A DNA stretch of 30,109 nt from IMG/VR virus record IMGVR_UViG_3300011261_000032, positions 1 through 30,109 of that record. One strand, 5' to 3'. The position numbers and the translations under genes are program-made. The stretch comes from a virus. This document shows positions 13,512-21,113 of this stretch, piece after piece. Position 1 is the first letter of the stretch. Each line of letters starts with the position of its first letter. The notes below the pieces were generated by a model that was not told the DNA's origin, ran no database searches, and saw nothing but the letters and a program-made list of their open reading frames with translations.

Positions 13512-15550
13512 TTTGCAATCTCTAGTATAAATGGTGTTCCGTCTTCTTTAGTCACTGAATGGTTTTGGAATATAAGGCGGTACTTATTGCCCTCTACTTG
13601 AATAAGTTTAGAATTGCTTATCACATCTTTCATTGCTTCTTTTGGTATGCCTGCGATATTATCCATGTCTGTTGTGTCAAGATCATCTATAAAATCATCA
13701 ACATCGTCTGCATCCATACCCATTGGTGCAAAATAGCCTTGCCCGTTTCTGATTCCCTGTTTGCCTAGAACTTCCTCTATAGCTTGTTCTGCATATTGGT
13801 ATGATTCATCACCTAAAGCACCGTAGCCCTCAGCTAATGAAGCGTAGTAAGCACTTACAGAACTAATCACTTTGTTACGATCATCTTTAGTGCTTCTTGA
13901 AAAAGTGTTTCCTAATGCTGAGTTAAGCTTTCCGGTTAATTCTTTTCTGTCAATCGATGCACCCATCTCACTATTAAGCACCATCTCGCCATGAAGTAGC
14001 ATCTGAGAAACATTAGGGCGACCTTCAGCGTAAAAATCTCCTGCAGCAGTGAATACACTTGCACGCTTATCCTTCATCAGTTGTTTGTATGCAATGTGGC
14101 CTTTGCCGTTTGTGCCGGTCTCGATAGATTTTATAAAGTCCATCTTGTCAGATATTGAAGTACCGCTATCATTTAGCCAATTCACCCACTGTGTAGCTTC
14201 TGGCTCTGTGAATACTTGCATAGGTACACCGTAGTTATCTTTAGACAATGAAGCTTGTCTCATTCTTTCAGATAATACAGCCATCCCTGTGTTTGGATCA
14301 ATGCCAGGCAACAGTGATTTTGTAGGCTCATACAGTCCGTCTTGTGCGCCTAGTGTTATCATGTCTTTCTTTGCCAGTGCTTGCTTCTCTTGCAGGTTCT
14401 TTTTCATAGCAGCCAATACTTTCGTATCTTCTAGGCTTGCATCAGGTGCGGCTTCTTCTTGTGATATAACTGCTAGTTGGTCAGGGATAGATAAACTTCC
14501 TATAGCTGTAGACTTTCTATTAGCTTTGTACTCGATATCAATGTCATGCATCTGTTTAGGAGTTGCGTATTGCAAAGCTTCTTGAACGTCTTCCATGTTG
14601 TCCGGCAGTTTACCGCTCTTTAAAACTTTAATCGCATCATCGATAACAAAGCCTGCATCTTTAACTTTAGCTTCTTCTTGTGCTTTCGCTTGCTTAAGTG
14701 CTACGTTAAGATCTCTTTGCATATCATCAGCTAATGCTTCGCGCTGGTCATCGTTCATTCCTGGAACAGTAGCACTTCTGAACTGATTTATAAATTCTTG
14801 GGCATTTGGAAGGTCTCCGGAACTGATATTGCTATCATTAATGCCTTTAAAGTTTGACTTAGACACTCCCATCTTTAGTGAATCAAGCTGTTTTCTGTGC
14901 TGATCTGCTGTGATAGTTCCATTTTCAAGTGCAGAATCTAATGCTTTTTCGCCTTTTAATAGTTCATACAGGGCTAAGTTTTGGTTTCCATCTCTTGCTG
15001 CCTGCGTTGACTTGTTATTTACTTGGATAATGAGTTCATTTGTAGCGGCTAAATCAGCTTCTTTGTCTAATCTAATTCTATTGGCCTGAACTTTACCGGA
15101 GTAGTGCGCTTTGTTTGACTCAAAATCTACAGCATAATCTGCTTTTAAGTGGTCAGGGATCATGCTTAATGTTTTCTCATAGTAAGCAGTTGATACTTTT
15201 TCGAATGATGCAGGGTTATTCTCATTCTCTTTGTATATCATATCCATCTGGTTACTTGTGCCGATAGCTAACTTCTTCTTGTGCAGGTCTTGAAGCGCAT
15301 TTGTATATGTTTGACCATACACAGTAAGTTCATTGTTGATCTCAGCTTTCAAGCCCTTCTCAGTAAAAGCGGTTTCTGCATCTTGCTTTGCTCTTTGAGC
15401 TGAAGACATAGCTACTCTCTCTATAGCCATACCCTTAAACTGCTCAGCACGTTGAACAAAAGAACTGATGCCTTGTGCAGATGCTTGCCGTGCAGTGCTT
15501 ACGCCTTCTTGCAGTTTGACTTGTCCTGGTTGGTATCTTGGCATAGCCAT
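13508..15550 (-). CDS. Internal virion protein, T7 gp15-like in position
   Basis: 680 residues, soluble, helical, with many Ala/Gln/Lys-rich helices and no membrane segment or enzyme motif. It opens MAMPRYQPGQVKLQEG, a Pro-rich start typical of podoviral internal proteins of this size. It is placed between a small internal protein (143 aa) and the larger ejection proteins, which is the gp14-gp15-gp16 order of T7. Coupled on both sides (TAATG and ATGA). Confidence 0.72.
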   Translation of the reverse strand: MAMPRYQPGQVKLQEGVSTARQASAQGISSFVQRAEQFKGMAIERVAMSSAQRAKQDAETAFTEKGLKAEINNELTVYGQTYTNALQDLHKKKLAIGTSNQMDMIYKENENNPASFEKVSTAYYEKTLSMIPDHLKADYAVDFESNKAHYSGKVQANRIRLDKEADLAATNELIIQVNNKSTQAARDGNQNLALYELLKGEKALDSALENGTITADQHRKQLDSLKMGVSKSNFKGINDSNISSGDLPNAQEFINQFRSATVPGMNDDQREALADDMQRDLNVALKQAKAQEEAKVKDAGFVIDDAIKVLKSGKLPDNMEDVQEALQYATPKQMHDIDIEYKANRKSTAIGSLSIPDQLAVISQEEAAPDASLEDTKVLAAMKKNLQEKQALAKKDMITLGAQDGLYEPTKSLLPGIDPNTGMAVLSERMRQASLSKDNYGVPMQVFTEPEATQWVNWLNDSGTSISDKMDFIKSIETGTNGKGHIAYKQLMKDKRASVFTAAGDFYAEGRPNVSQMLLHGEMVLNSEMGASIDRKELTGKLNSALGNTFSRSTKDDRNKVISSVSAYYASLAEGYGALGDESYQYAEQAIEEVLGKQGIRNGQGYFAPMGMDADDVDDFIDDLDTTDMDNIAGIPKEAMKDVISNSKLIQVEGNKYRLIFQNHSVTKEDGTPFILEIAK

Positions 15551-15981
15551 TATTTAACCTTTTTAGTAGGGCTGAATGCACCTGCTTGATATGCACTCAT
15601 TCCGCTTTGTGCTGCACCTGATAGCGCCTTGGTGTAACCTGCCATCTTTGCTGTACGGCCTGCCGCTCTAAGACCAGATGCTTTTGATTTTGCGCCTGCT
15701 TTGATTAAGCCGATATCTTGGCCCGCTCTTTTTATGTCAGTCTCTACAATCTGTTTTGCAGAACCTGTGCCGGCTGCACGGCCTTGACTTGCGAACATCA
15801 CAGCTTGCATTGCTAGTGCATCATTGAGTTCTCGTCTTCGTCCTATTTCATCCTGCTCAGCTTGCATCTCTGCCATCTTTGCTTCAGCTTCATACGCTCT
15901 TTCTTGGTCTTTGCCTGCCGCGATGCTTCCAAATGCAGAAGCCCCTGCCATTGCTGTACCAAGCATCATAAATCCGCCCAT
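15550..15981 (-). CDS. Small internal virion protein, T7 gp14-like
   Basis: 143 residues. A Gly/Ala-rich hydrophobic N-terminus (MMLGTAMAGASAFGSIAAG) is followed by a charged coiled coil (ERAYEAEAKMAEMQAEQDEIGRR) and an Ala/Gly-rich C-terminus (GLRAAGRTAKMAGYTKALSGAA). This layout is typical of the smallest ejected core protein of T7-like phages, thought to insert in the host outer membrane. Its ATG abuts the stop of the homing endonuclease, implying that the endonuclease was inserted between this gene and the nozzle gene. Confidence 0.72.
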   Translation of the reverse strand: MGGFMMLGTAMAGASAFGSIAAGKDQERAYEAEAKMAEMQAEQDEIGRRRELNDALAMQAVMFASQGRAAGTGSAKQIVETDIKRAGQDIGLIKAGAKSKASGLRAAGRTAKMAGYTKALSGAAQSGMSAYQAGAFSPTKKVK

Positions 15982-16572
15982 CTATTTATACCCCCATCTA
16001 AAACCACCTGCTGTGTCTGCTTTACCCAAGCAACATGCAGAAATCTGACTATTGCCTATACCTAGCTCTCTTTGAACTTCCATTGTAGAATTATATGATT
16101 TGATGAGTTCTCCTTTCAGAGTATATTGAAATACTTGCTTGCTATGTTTGTTGTTCACACCATTTCTTCTGTCATTGTGACCTTTTGAGTTGTTTTCTCC
16201 CCATGTCATTAGCTGTATATTAGAGAAAGTATAATGGATATAATCATTTTTTCTATCTACTGATGGGCATAACTCTTTTTTATATCCACTCGCCTTCCAC
16301 TCGCTATAAATTTCATGAAATTCCTTTTGTGAATATAGCCATTCCTTAAGTTCTTGCTTTGTGTATTCTGGAAATCTATGCCCTCTAACCTTAGATCTTT
16401 GTTTTTGGCTTCTGTATATTACAGTTATGAGACCTTTTTTTGTCCTAGTGTATTCTTTCTGTTCTTCATAAGCACATGATTTACATAATGCCTGTAGCCC
16501 ATCTTTATATTTTTTATTATTCCCAAACATAGACAATTCTTTTTCTTCTTTGCAAATGTTACAAGTTTTCAT
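15982..16572 (-). CDS. Free-standing homing endonuclease with NUMOD1 domain
   Basis: 196 residues from MKTCNICKEEKE. There is a zinc-binding pair at the N-terminus (C4/C7, C30/C33), then a nuclease core with CPSVDRKNDYIHYTFSNIQL and GENNSKGH (about 102-132), which resembles HNH-family cores. A C-terminal NUMOD1 DNA-binding repeat follows (VFQYTLKGELIKSYNSTMEV...GGFRWGYK, 147-196). The start at 16572 is chosen because GGAGGA lies six bases before it; an earlier in-frame ATG at 16596 would overlap the nozzle gene. It sits in the middle of the tail module and interrupts the otherwise coupled order, as intron-less homing genes do. Confidence 0.82.
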   Translation of the reverse strand: MKTCNICKEEKELSMFGNNKKYKDGLQALCKSCAYEEQKEYTRTKKGLITVIYRSQKQRSKVRGHRFPEYTKQELKEWLYSQKEFHEIYSEWKASGYKKELCPSVDRKNDYIHYTFSNIQLMTWGENNSKGHNDRRNGVNNKHSKQVFQYTLKGELIKSYNSTMEVQRELGIGNSQISACCLGKADTAGGFRWGYK

Positions 16573-16585
16573 TTTATCCTCCATG

Positions 16586-18379
16586 TTAATATTCAATCTC
16601 GCTGTCTATGTTCAACAACATAAACGGCAAAGGGTTTACTTGCGTGATAGTCACTTCAACAAGTCTTTCTGTGTAACCAAACAAGTATATCTCTTTTGTT
16701 CCGGTAAACGGTGTCGGTGCTTCGTCTAACACCACTGTAAACATTCTGTCGCTCAGGTAGTTGTGCATCACGTAAACACCTAGACTTTCATTTAGGTTAA
16801 GTATAACACGATTTACGCGCTTTCTGAGGTTAACTATAGCTCCGCTGTCTGAAGTCTCTACATTGAGCGGAAGTGTTCTTACTGACACATTGTAATTAAG
16901 GCCTACTTCTAGGTTATATGCGTCTCTTGTAATGTCTACGTGGTTAAGATCTGTTCCATCTATAACAAACGTTGCATCATCTTGGATAGAGTTGTCTGCA
17001 ATCACCTTGAATATTAATGACCCGTCAACCAATGCATCTTTGTAGTCAGTAGTGATGCTTGTAACCGGAGTACCTGTTGAAAAGTTTGTATAAACAACAT
17101 TGTTTAAATCTTTAACTACGTTGTCAACACCTTTAACCACATTTACAGTAGTTGGTTTTGTACCAGCTATAACCACGTTATGATCTGTGTATGTTCCTTC
17201 GTCTAGCCTCTCGATGTATATCTCAGCATTTCTGTTAACAAGAAAGTATGTTTCCTTGCCTACGACTGTCACATCTTCAAATGTTCCCTGTGTAGTCCAT
17301 CTAGTCCACCCTAAGATGTCCTCATGTCTCATAGAGTTCATAACCGCTACTGTGCCGTCTCCGTTTACTACATACACAAAGTCACTAATGTCTGTTGCAG
17401 TTCCTCGTATAGTTGCCATCGATCTAATATCATTTACAATGTGTGAAGATATAAGTGATGCATTAACCGAGATGTAACTGTCTTCATTAAATGACCATAC
17501 AAACTGTCTAAGTGTGCGAGCTGAACTGTCGATAAACAGAGTAGCACCATCAACAGATATTGGCTTCTCTTTTATAGACCCGTATGATGTCTGTCTGCTC
17601 CACGACGAATCAGTAGGTGTGATCGCAGTAGATGAATTGTAGAACTCACCGCCTGATGTAAACAACTGCAAGTGTCTGCCTGAGAATATACCGGTTATCG
17701 CGTTGAATTGGTCAGTGTCTAGCGTATCGAATATCGCATCATCTGCCGCACCTGTTCCGACATTGAAGTTATAGAAGTCATTTACAACAGAACCCCAAAC
17801 GCTGTTTATTTTATCTCTTGACCCGCCAAAGAACAATCTGCCTTGGTGAAACGTACAAGTCCTTGGCCATCCTCTTGTAGCAGACCATACAGGCTCTACC
17901 CCAGCGCCAAAATCAAACGTTGGTATGTTTGTCAGCGTGATAGTGGTTAAGGCCCAGTTTGTGTCTGAACCTTGTCTCTGTAGTTGCATAGGCGCGTAAT
18001 CTTCATGCACGATAATCATAGTGTCAGCTGATTGAATAACATCAAGGTTTCTAATGTCTTCAATAGTGGCGTATGTCGATACTTCCACAGACTGAATGAC
18101 TCCATCTTTAAAGATAGTGATTGCAAGCGGTGTGAACATGATTAGATAGCTTTGAGTTACGCTGAACACAAAACCTTCTATCCTTGCATCTTCGCCTACA
18201 TAGCTATCTGTAATCTTGGCTAGCCCTGGACGTCTTCTCAGGCCACCATGCGGAAGGATCAGAACATTCTCAGCACTTGTGAGGCCGTTGTAGTATTTGT
18301 TGATGTCTATACGACCACGTAGGGTAGGTGCTATCTCTCCGGCTGTCATGTTTGACTGGATAAGTCTTGACTTGCTCAT
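16586..18379 (-). CDS. Tail tubular protein B (nozzle), T7 gp12-like
   Basis: 597 residues. The N-terminus (SNMTAGEIAPTLRGRIDINKYYNG, AENVLILPHGGLRRRPG) is the strongly conserved opening of podoviral tail nozzle proteins. The rest is beta-rich, as expected for the propeller-like nozzle. It is shorter than T7 gp12 (about 790). It forms the lower end of the tail through which DNA leaves. Coupled to tail tubular protein A by TAATG. Confidence 0.85.
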   Translation of the reverse strand: MSKSRLIQSNMTAGEIAPTLRGRIDINKYYNGLTSAENVLILPHGGLRRRPGLAKITDSYVGEDARIEGFVFSVTQSYLIMFTPLAITIFKDGVIQSVEVSTYATIEDIRNLDVIQSADTMIIVHEDYAPMQLQRQGSDTNWALTTITLTNIPTFDFGAGVEPVWSATRGWPRTCTFHQGRLFFGGSRDKINSVWGSVVNDFYNFNVGTGAADDAIFDTLDTDQFNAITGIFSGRHLQLFTSGGEFYNSSTAITPTDSSWSRQTSYGSIKEKPISVDGATLFIDSSARTLRQFVWSFNEDSYISVNASLISSHIVNDIRSMATIRGTATDISDFVYVVNGDGTVAVMNSMRHEDILGWTRWTTQGTFEDVTVVGKETYFLVNRNAEIYIERLDEGTYTDHNVVIAGTKPTTVNVVKGVDNVVKDLNNVVYTNFSTGTPVTSITTDYKDALVDGSLIFKVIADNSIQDDATFVIDGTDLNHVDITRDAYNLEVGLNYNVSVRTLPLNVETSDSGAIVNLRKRVNRVILNLNESLGVYVMHNYLSDRMFTVVLDEAPTPFTGTKEIYLFGYTERLVEVTITQVNPLPFMLLNIDSEIEY

Positions 18380-18939
18380 TAGAATCTCACGTTAACGTAT
18401 GGATTGCTTACAAATGTATCCTGTGGCCTTTGTGAACTGTCTGAATATTTGGCTCTGGATAGTTGCTTCTCATACATTGAATTGTATTCTCCGGCACGTG
18501 TAGAGTTCCCGGTAACAGGTATAGCAAACTGCATTGCAAGAAAGAACTCAAACGCTTTCACAAAGTATGAAGGAAGTTTATCCTCATCTACTCTGTATGT
18601 GTAGTCAATCTTGACTAGAGTATCATTAGTATACATCTTGTCACCGTAGATCTCATAGTCTGTGTTTAGGTCTTTCTTGATTAGGTAGATAAGATCATGT
18701 GGCAACTGATACTGGTATTGGAATCCGTTGTTAGGCGCTTCTGATAGTCTATTCAACTCCATGCGCTTAGTAGCAAATCTCCATCTGTACATAGTTAGCA
18801 TGTTTTGATATGACATCTCGTAGAGGTTGGCCGCTGCTTGTGCGCCTGCTCCAGGTTCGTCAAATGATGCTATTGGTGGGTGTCCGATAAGAATTAATGC
18901 GTTTGAGCTTATCTGAATCGCTGAAGTGCTGCCTGCCAT
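18379..18939 (-). CDS. Tail tubular protein A (adaptor), T7 gp11-like
   Basis: 186 residues. AIQISSNALILIGHPPIASF, then AANLYEMSYQNMLTMYRWRFATKRMEL and the C-terminal half with FEFFLAMQFAIPVTGN are the hallmarks of the gp11 adaptor family. It docks on the portal and carries the nozzle. Good SD TAAGGAG. It is the first gene after the UUCG hairpin at 18969-18986, so it may open a separate tail transcript segment. Confidence 0.87.
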   Translation of the reverse strand: MAGSTSAIQISSNALILIGHPPIASFDEPGAGAQAAANLYEMSYQNMLTMYRWRFATKRMELNRLSEAPNNGFQYQYQLPHDLIYLIKKDLNTDYEIYGDKMYTNDTLVKIDYTYRVDEDKLPSYFVKAFEFFLAMQFAIPVTGNSTRAGEYNSMYEKQLSRAKYSDSSQRPQDTFVSNPYVNVRF

Positions 18940-18968
18940 CTTAGCTCCTTAAAAGAATAGTCTTATTA

Positions 18969-18986
18969 TACAGCCCGAAGGCTGTA
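18969..18986 (-). terminator. UUCG-loop hairpin after the capsid genes
   Basis: A perfect 7-base stem TACAGCC/GGCTGTA encloses a TTCG tetraloop closed by C-G, the most stable tetraloop type. It begins 8 bases after the stop of the small capsid gene and ends about 30 bases before the tail adaptor ATG. There is no clean U-run after it, so full termination is doubtful. A partial terminator, or a 3'-end stabiliser keeping capsid mRNA more abundant than tail mRNA, is equally likely. Confidence 0.55.
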
Positions 18987-18993
18987 CTAAAGA

Positions 18994-19248
18994 TTATGCT
19001 GTTGTTACTTCAAGCAGTTCTGTTGTTACAGTTGCAGAAGTTGCAGCGGTGATAAACTGAATAATAGAACCATCAGAACATGTAGAGATGATGCAGTCAC
19101 CAACATTTAGAGAGTCATAAATGCTCAAAAAATAATCAGCTGCTGCTACTTGCACTTTAGTGCTTGCTAGATCTTTGTGGACGTAAAGCTTAATAGCTCC
19201 CGAACCGCCACCGATAGAACCTGAAAAATTTAGTTTACTGAAAGCCAT
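18994..19248 (-). CDS. Small capsid-associated protein, 84 aa
   Basis: 84 residues, Ser/Thr/Gly-rich and beta-predicted (GSIGGGSGAIKLYVHKDL, FITAATSATVTTELLEV), no Cys-based motif beyond two Cys. It stands 10 bases behind the major capsid gene on the same transcript and ahead of the UUCG hairpin, so it should be made at high level. A decoration or head-completion role is inferred. SD site AAGGAG. Confidence 0.6.
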   Translation of the reverse strand: MAFSKLNFSGSIGGGSGAIKLYVHKDLASTKVQVAAADYFLSIYDSLNVGDCIISTCSDGSIIQFITAATSATVTTELLEVTTA

Positions 19249-19258
19249 TCAAAGCTCC

Positions 19259-20089
19259 TTATGAGTTTAGGTATTTAACTTCAATGACACCTTCAGGGTC
19301 AATGACAACAGTTCCGGCTTTCCATGCACCACATGACAACCATGATTGCTTGTGAGGAACATAATCAACACGTGTTTGCATATCGATACCAACAGCGTGG
19401 CCTACAGCAGACTTGTGGAACGCGAAACCTGAACGAACAGTAGTTGTAAGTGGTAGTCCGCCTTCAGCACGTCCTGAACCGATGATCTTCCATTTGAAGC
19501 CCATAAACGTATCGATCTCACCACTCATCAATAGACGAACAGAGTTGTAATCAGCGTTTGTGATACCTGTGTCATTTAGAATGTCATTTAGTCCACCTTC
19601 GTGAACAACAAAGTAACGATCTTCCATTGGAGCTTCAACTGCGTTAAGTGCTTTTGCAGCGGCAGTGATAGTTGCAAGATCAAGTGTTTGTGTACCTGCA
19701 CCAACTGAAGTAGTAGAACCTGCTTCCATTGCATCGATAATTGATTGATCGTCACGTCTTCCCATTGCACCTGCAATAGTCTGAGCCAATTCACGAACCT
19801 CATCAAAGTTGACAGTTGCAGCATTGTAGATGTCTGTATACTCAGGAGCTTCATAGTCTACAAGCGTTGCCACTTTAAGAGAATGCGCGATATCCATTGG
19901 AACAACATCAGAACTTGGACCGGTACGTTGTGTAGCAGCGCCTTTACCCATTAAACGGAAGTCGTACTTATCGCCTTCAACATTTCCACGCATACGAACA
20001 CATTCGCGTAGAGTCATCATACCTTGATAGGCGTGTTTTACTTCAGAGTCAAACTGCTCAGCAGCGACTGAACTTAAATTTACTGACAT
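19259..20089 (-). CDS. Major capsid protein
   Basis: 276 residues. It follows the scaffold gene and shows the pattern of HK97-fold podoviral capsid proteins: an N-terminal MSVNLSSVAAEQFDSEVKHAYQG helix, RDDQSIIDAMEAGSTT (a spine-like helix), MEDRYFVVHEGGLNDIL, FMGFKWKIIGS and a C-terminal strand VVIDPEGVIEVKYLNS. It builds the icosahedral shell. It has its own near-consensus promoter (20245-20273), a 150-base structured leader and a good SD site (AAAAAGG), all consistent with very high expression. Confidence 0.87.
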   Translation of the reverse strand: MSVNLSSVAAEQFDSEVKHAYQGMMTLRECVRMRGNVEGDKYDFRLMGKGAATQRTGPSSDVVPMDIAHSLKVATLVDYEAPEYTDIYNAATVNFDEVRELAQTIAGAMGRRDDQSIIDAMEAGSTTSVGAGTQTLDLATITAAAKALNAVEAPMEDRYFVVHEGGLNDILNDTGITNADYNSVRLLMSGEIDTFMGFKWKIIGSGRAEGGLPLTTTVRSGFAFHKSAVGHAVGIDMQTRVDYVPHKQSWLSCGAWKAGTVVIDPEGVIEVKYLNS

Positions 20090-20126
20090 GTAAATCCTTT
20101 TTATTTTAATTTAGTCGATAATTGCT

Positions 20127-20198
20127 GTTTGCTTTGGGTGTCCCCCGAAAAGTCGAGGGGTCGCAGCATCTAAGCTACAAACGCCCTAACTTTTCAGG
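20127..20198 (-). ncRNA. Structured leader of the capsid mRNA, possible third pseudoknot
   Basis: CCTGAAAAGT (20189-20198) plus AGGG pair with CCCT plus ACTTTTCGGG (20144-20159), giving 14 pairs with a small internal loop. The 24-base loop contains GTTTGT (20177-20182), which can pair with GCAAAC at 20127-20132 (one G-U pair). A competing hairpin, CCCC-CGA-CTTT-TCG-GGGG with one bulged base, uses the same 3' strand. The layout resembles the two better leaders at 2494 and 4784, but the sequence does not align with them. Confidence 0.45.
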
Positions 20199-20239
20199 CT
20201 CTTAATGAGGTATCTGAAGTTAGTTAGTTTTAATATCTA

Positions 20240-20273
20240 GCATTATTGTATCAAATGTTCTTAAATAATGCAA
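20240..20273 (-). promoter_or_regulatory. Major capsid gene promoter with flanking dyad
   Basis: TTGCAT (20268-20273), a 17-base spacer, then TACAAT (20245-20250) with an extended TGA before it. An 8-base inverted repeat GCATTATT/AATAATGC (20264-20271 and 20240-20247) covers the -35 edge and the -10/start region with a 16-base gap, so it could be an operator. The promoter lies between the scaffold stop and the capsid leader. Confidence 0.75.
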
Positions 20274-20292
20274 GCTTTTGGTTAAATTTTAA

Positions 20293-20997
20293 TCAACCTT
20301 GTGCTAATAATTTAGCATGGTAGTCATCAACCATCTTTCTATAAGCCGGATCAGATGACATTTTACGGTTTCCAAACTCATCTTTTGCGAACTGCATCTC
20401 TTTGAGTTTATCGCGTGAGTATGCGGTCTTGGTCTCTACTTGTGTATCACTTGCAGGCTTCGGTGCTTTACCCATGCTGATAAACGCTTCAAGCAATTCA
20501 ACTCCACCTGGAAGACCTTTTGCTTCTTCTACTAATGCCACTTGTTCTTCAGATAGTTGAGCGTTAGCATTTAGAAAGTCATCGATGTTCTGAATGCGTG
20601 CATGACCGTTCTCGCCTAAGCCTTTGATGACTTCATCTCTTTGTTTGGCAGCTTCTTCTTGTGCGAACTTCTCGTTTTCTAACAGAACATTAACCAAGCC
20701 CTGATAACCTTCATTGCTTAGGTTGTTGTCCTTGCCATACTTCTGAAGCTCAGAGAACAGCGGATGCTCAGCATTATACTCAATGCCGTCAATGCTATAC
20801 TCTTCCGGTGCGCCTGTGAATGATCCTAGCTTCTTCTGAAGGTTTGTGTATCCTTCTTCTAGTGCCGTTACGGAATTGTATTTTCCGTTTACATAACTTG
20901 TTACGGTCTCTTGTCCGCTTACCTCGTCTACTGTTGTTGCTTCTGTTGTACTTCCCTCAGTTGTTACGCTTTGGGCTTCTTGGCTTGCTGTATCCAT
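20293..20997 (-). CDS. Capsid scaffolding/assembly protein
   Basis: 234 residues from MDTASQEAQSVTTEG. Acidic, Thr/Glu-rich disordered N-terminus, then mostly helix with Glu/Lys/Gln, ending in a basic helical tail (DPAYRKMVDDYHAKLLAQG), the typical make-up of podoviral scaffolds that bind capsid through the C-terminus. It sits between portal and capsid genes. The start at 20997 is set by AAGGATACCTTC before the ATG; a longer frame to 21060 runs through the stop of the micro-gene and an inverted repeat and is not favoured. Confidence 0.8.
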   Translation of the reverse strand: MDTASQEAQSVTTEGSTTEATTVDEVSGQETVTSYVNGKYNSVTALEEGYTNLQKKLGSFTGAPEEYSIDGIEYNAEHPLFSELQKYGKDNNLSNEGYQGLVNVLLENEKFAQEEAAKQRDEVIKGLGENGHARIQNIDDFLNANAQLSEEQVALVEEAKGLPGGVELLEAFISMGKAPKPASDTQVETKTAYSRDKLKEMQFAKDEFGNRKMSSDPAYRKMVDDYHAKLLAQG

Positions 20998-21018
20998 GAA
21001 GGTATCCTTTTTGTGTTT

Positions 21019-21036
21019 ATTGTACGTATAGTACAA
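21019..21036 (-). promoter_or_regulatory. Inverted repeat before scaffold gene, possible promoter
   Basis: TTGTAC-TATAC-GTACAA (21020-21036) is a 6-base perfect inverted repeat with a 5-base loop. Its second arm runs into TACAAT (21019-21024), the -10 sequence used by other promoters here. No -35 box. It could be an operator, an mRNA hairpin between micro-gene and scaffold, or a weak promoter. Confidence 0.35.
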
Positions 21037-21059
21037 AATGATGCCCCCCAAAGGGAACA

Positions 21060-21098
21060 CTATTTGCGCTTTCCGCCGCCTTTTCCTTTACATGGCAT
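21060..21098 (-). CDS. Micro-ORF, 12 aa basic peptide
   Basis: MPCKGKGGGKRK followed by TAG. The only evidence is context: it has the best SD site in the window (AAAGGAGGTGC, seven bases from the ATG), in a conserved place between a virion protein and the scaffold gene, and a composition (Gly/Lys/Arg) unlike random sequence. It could be a translated leader peptide for scaffold/capsid or a small nucleic-acid-binding peptide. Could also be chance. Confidence 0.4.
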   Translation of the reverse strand: MPCKGKGGGKRK

Positions 21099-21113
21099 AA
21101 TGCACCTCCTTTG

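Noticed and set aside
20293-21060. Longer scaffold start at 21060
   Set aside because: The added 21 residues cross the inverted repeat and begin in the micro-gene stop; the inner ATG at 20997 has a proper SD site.
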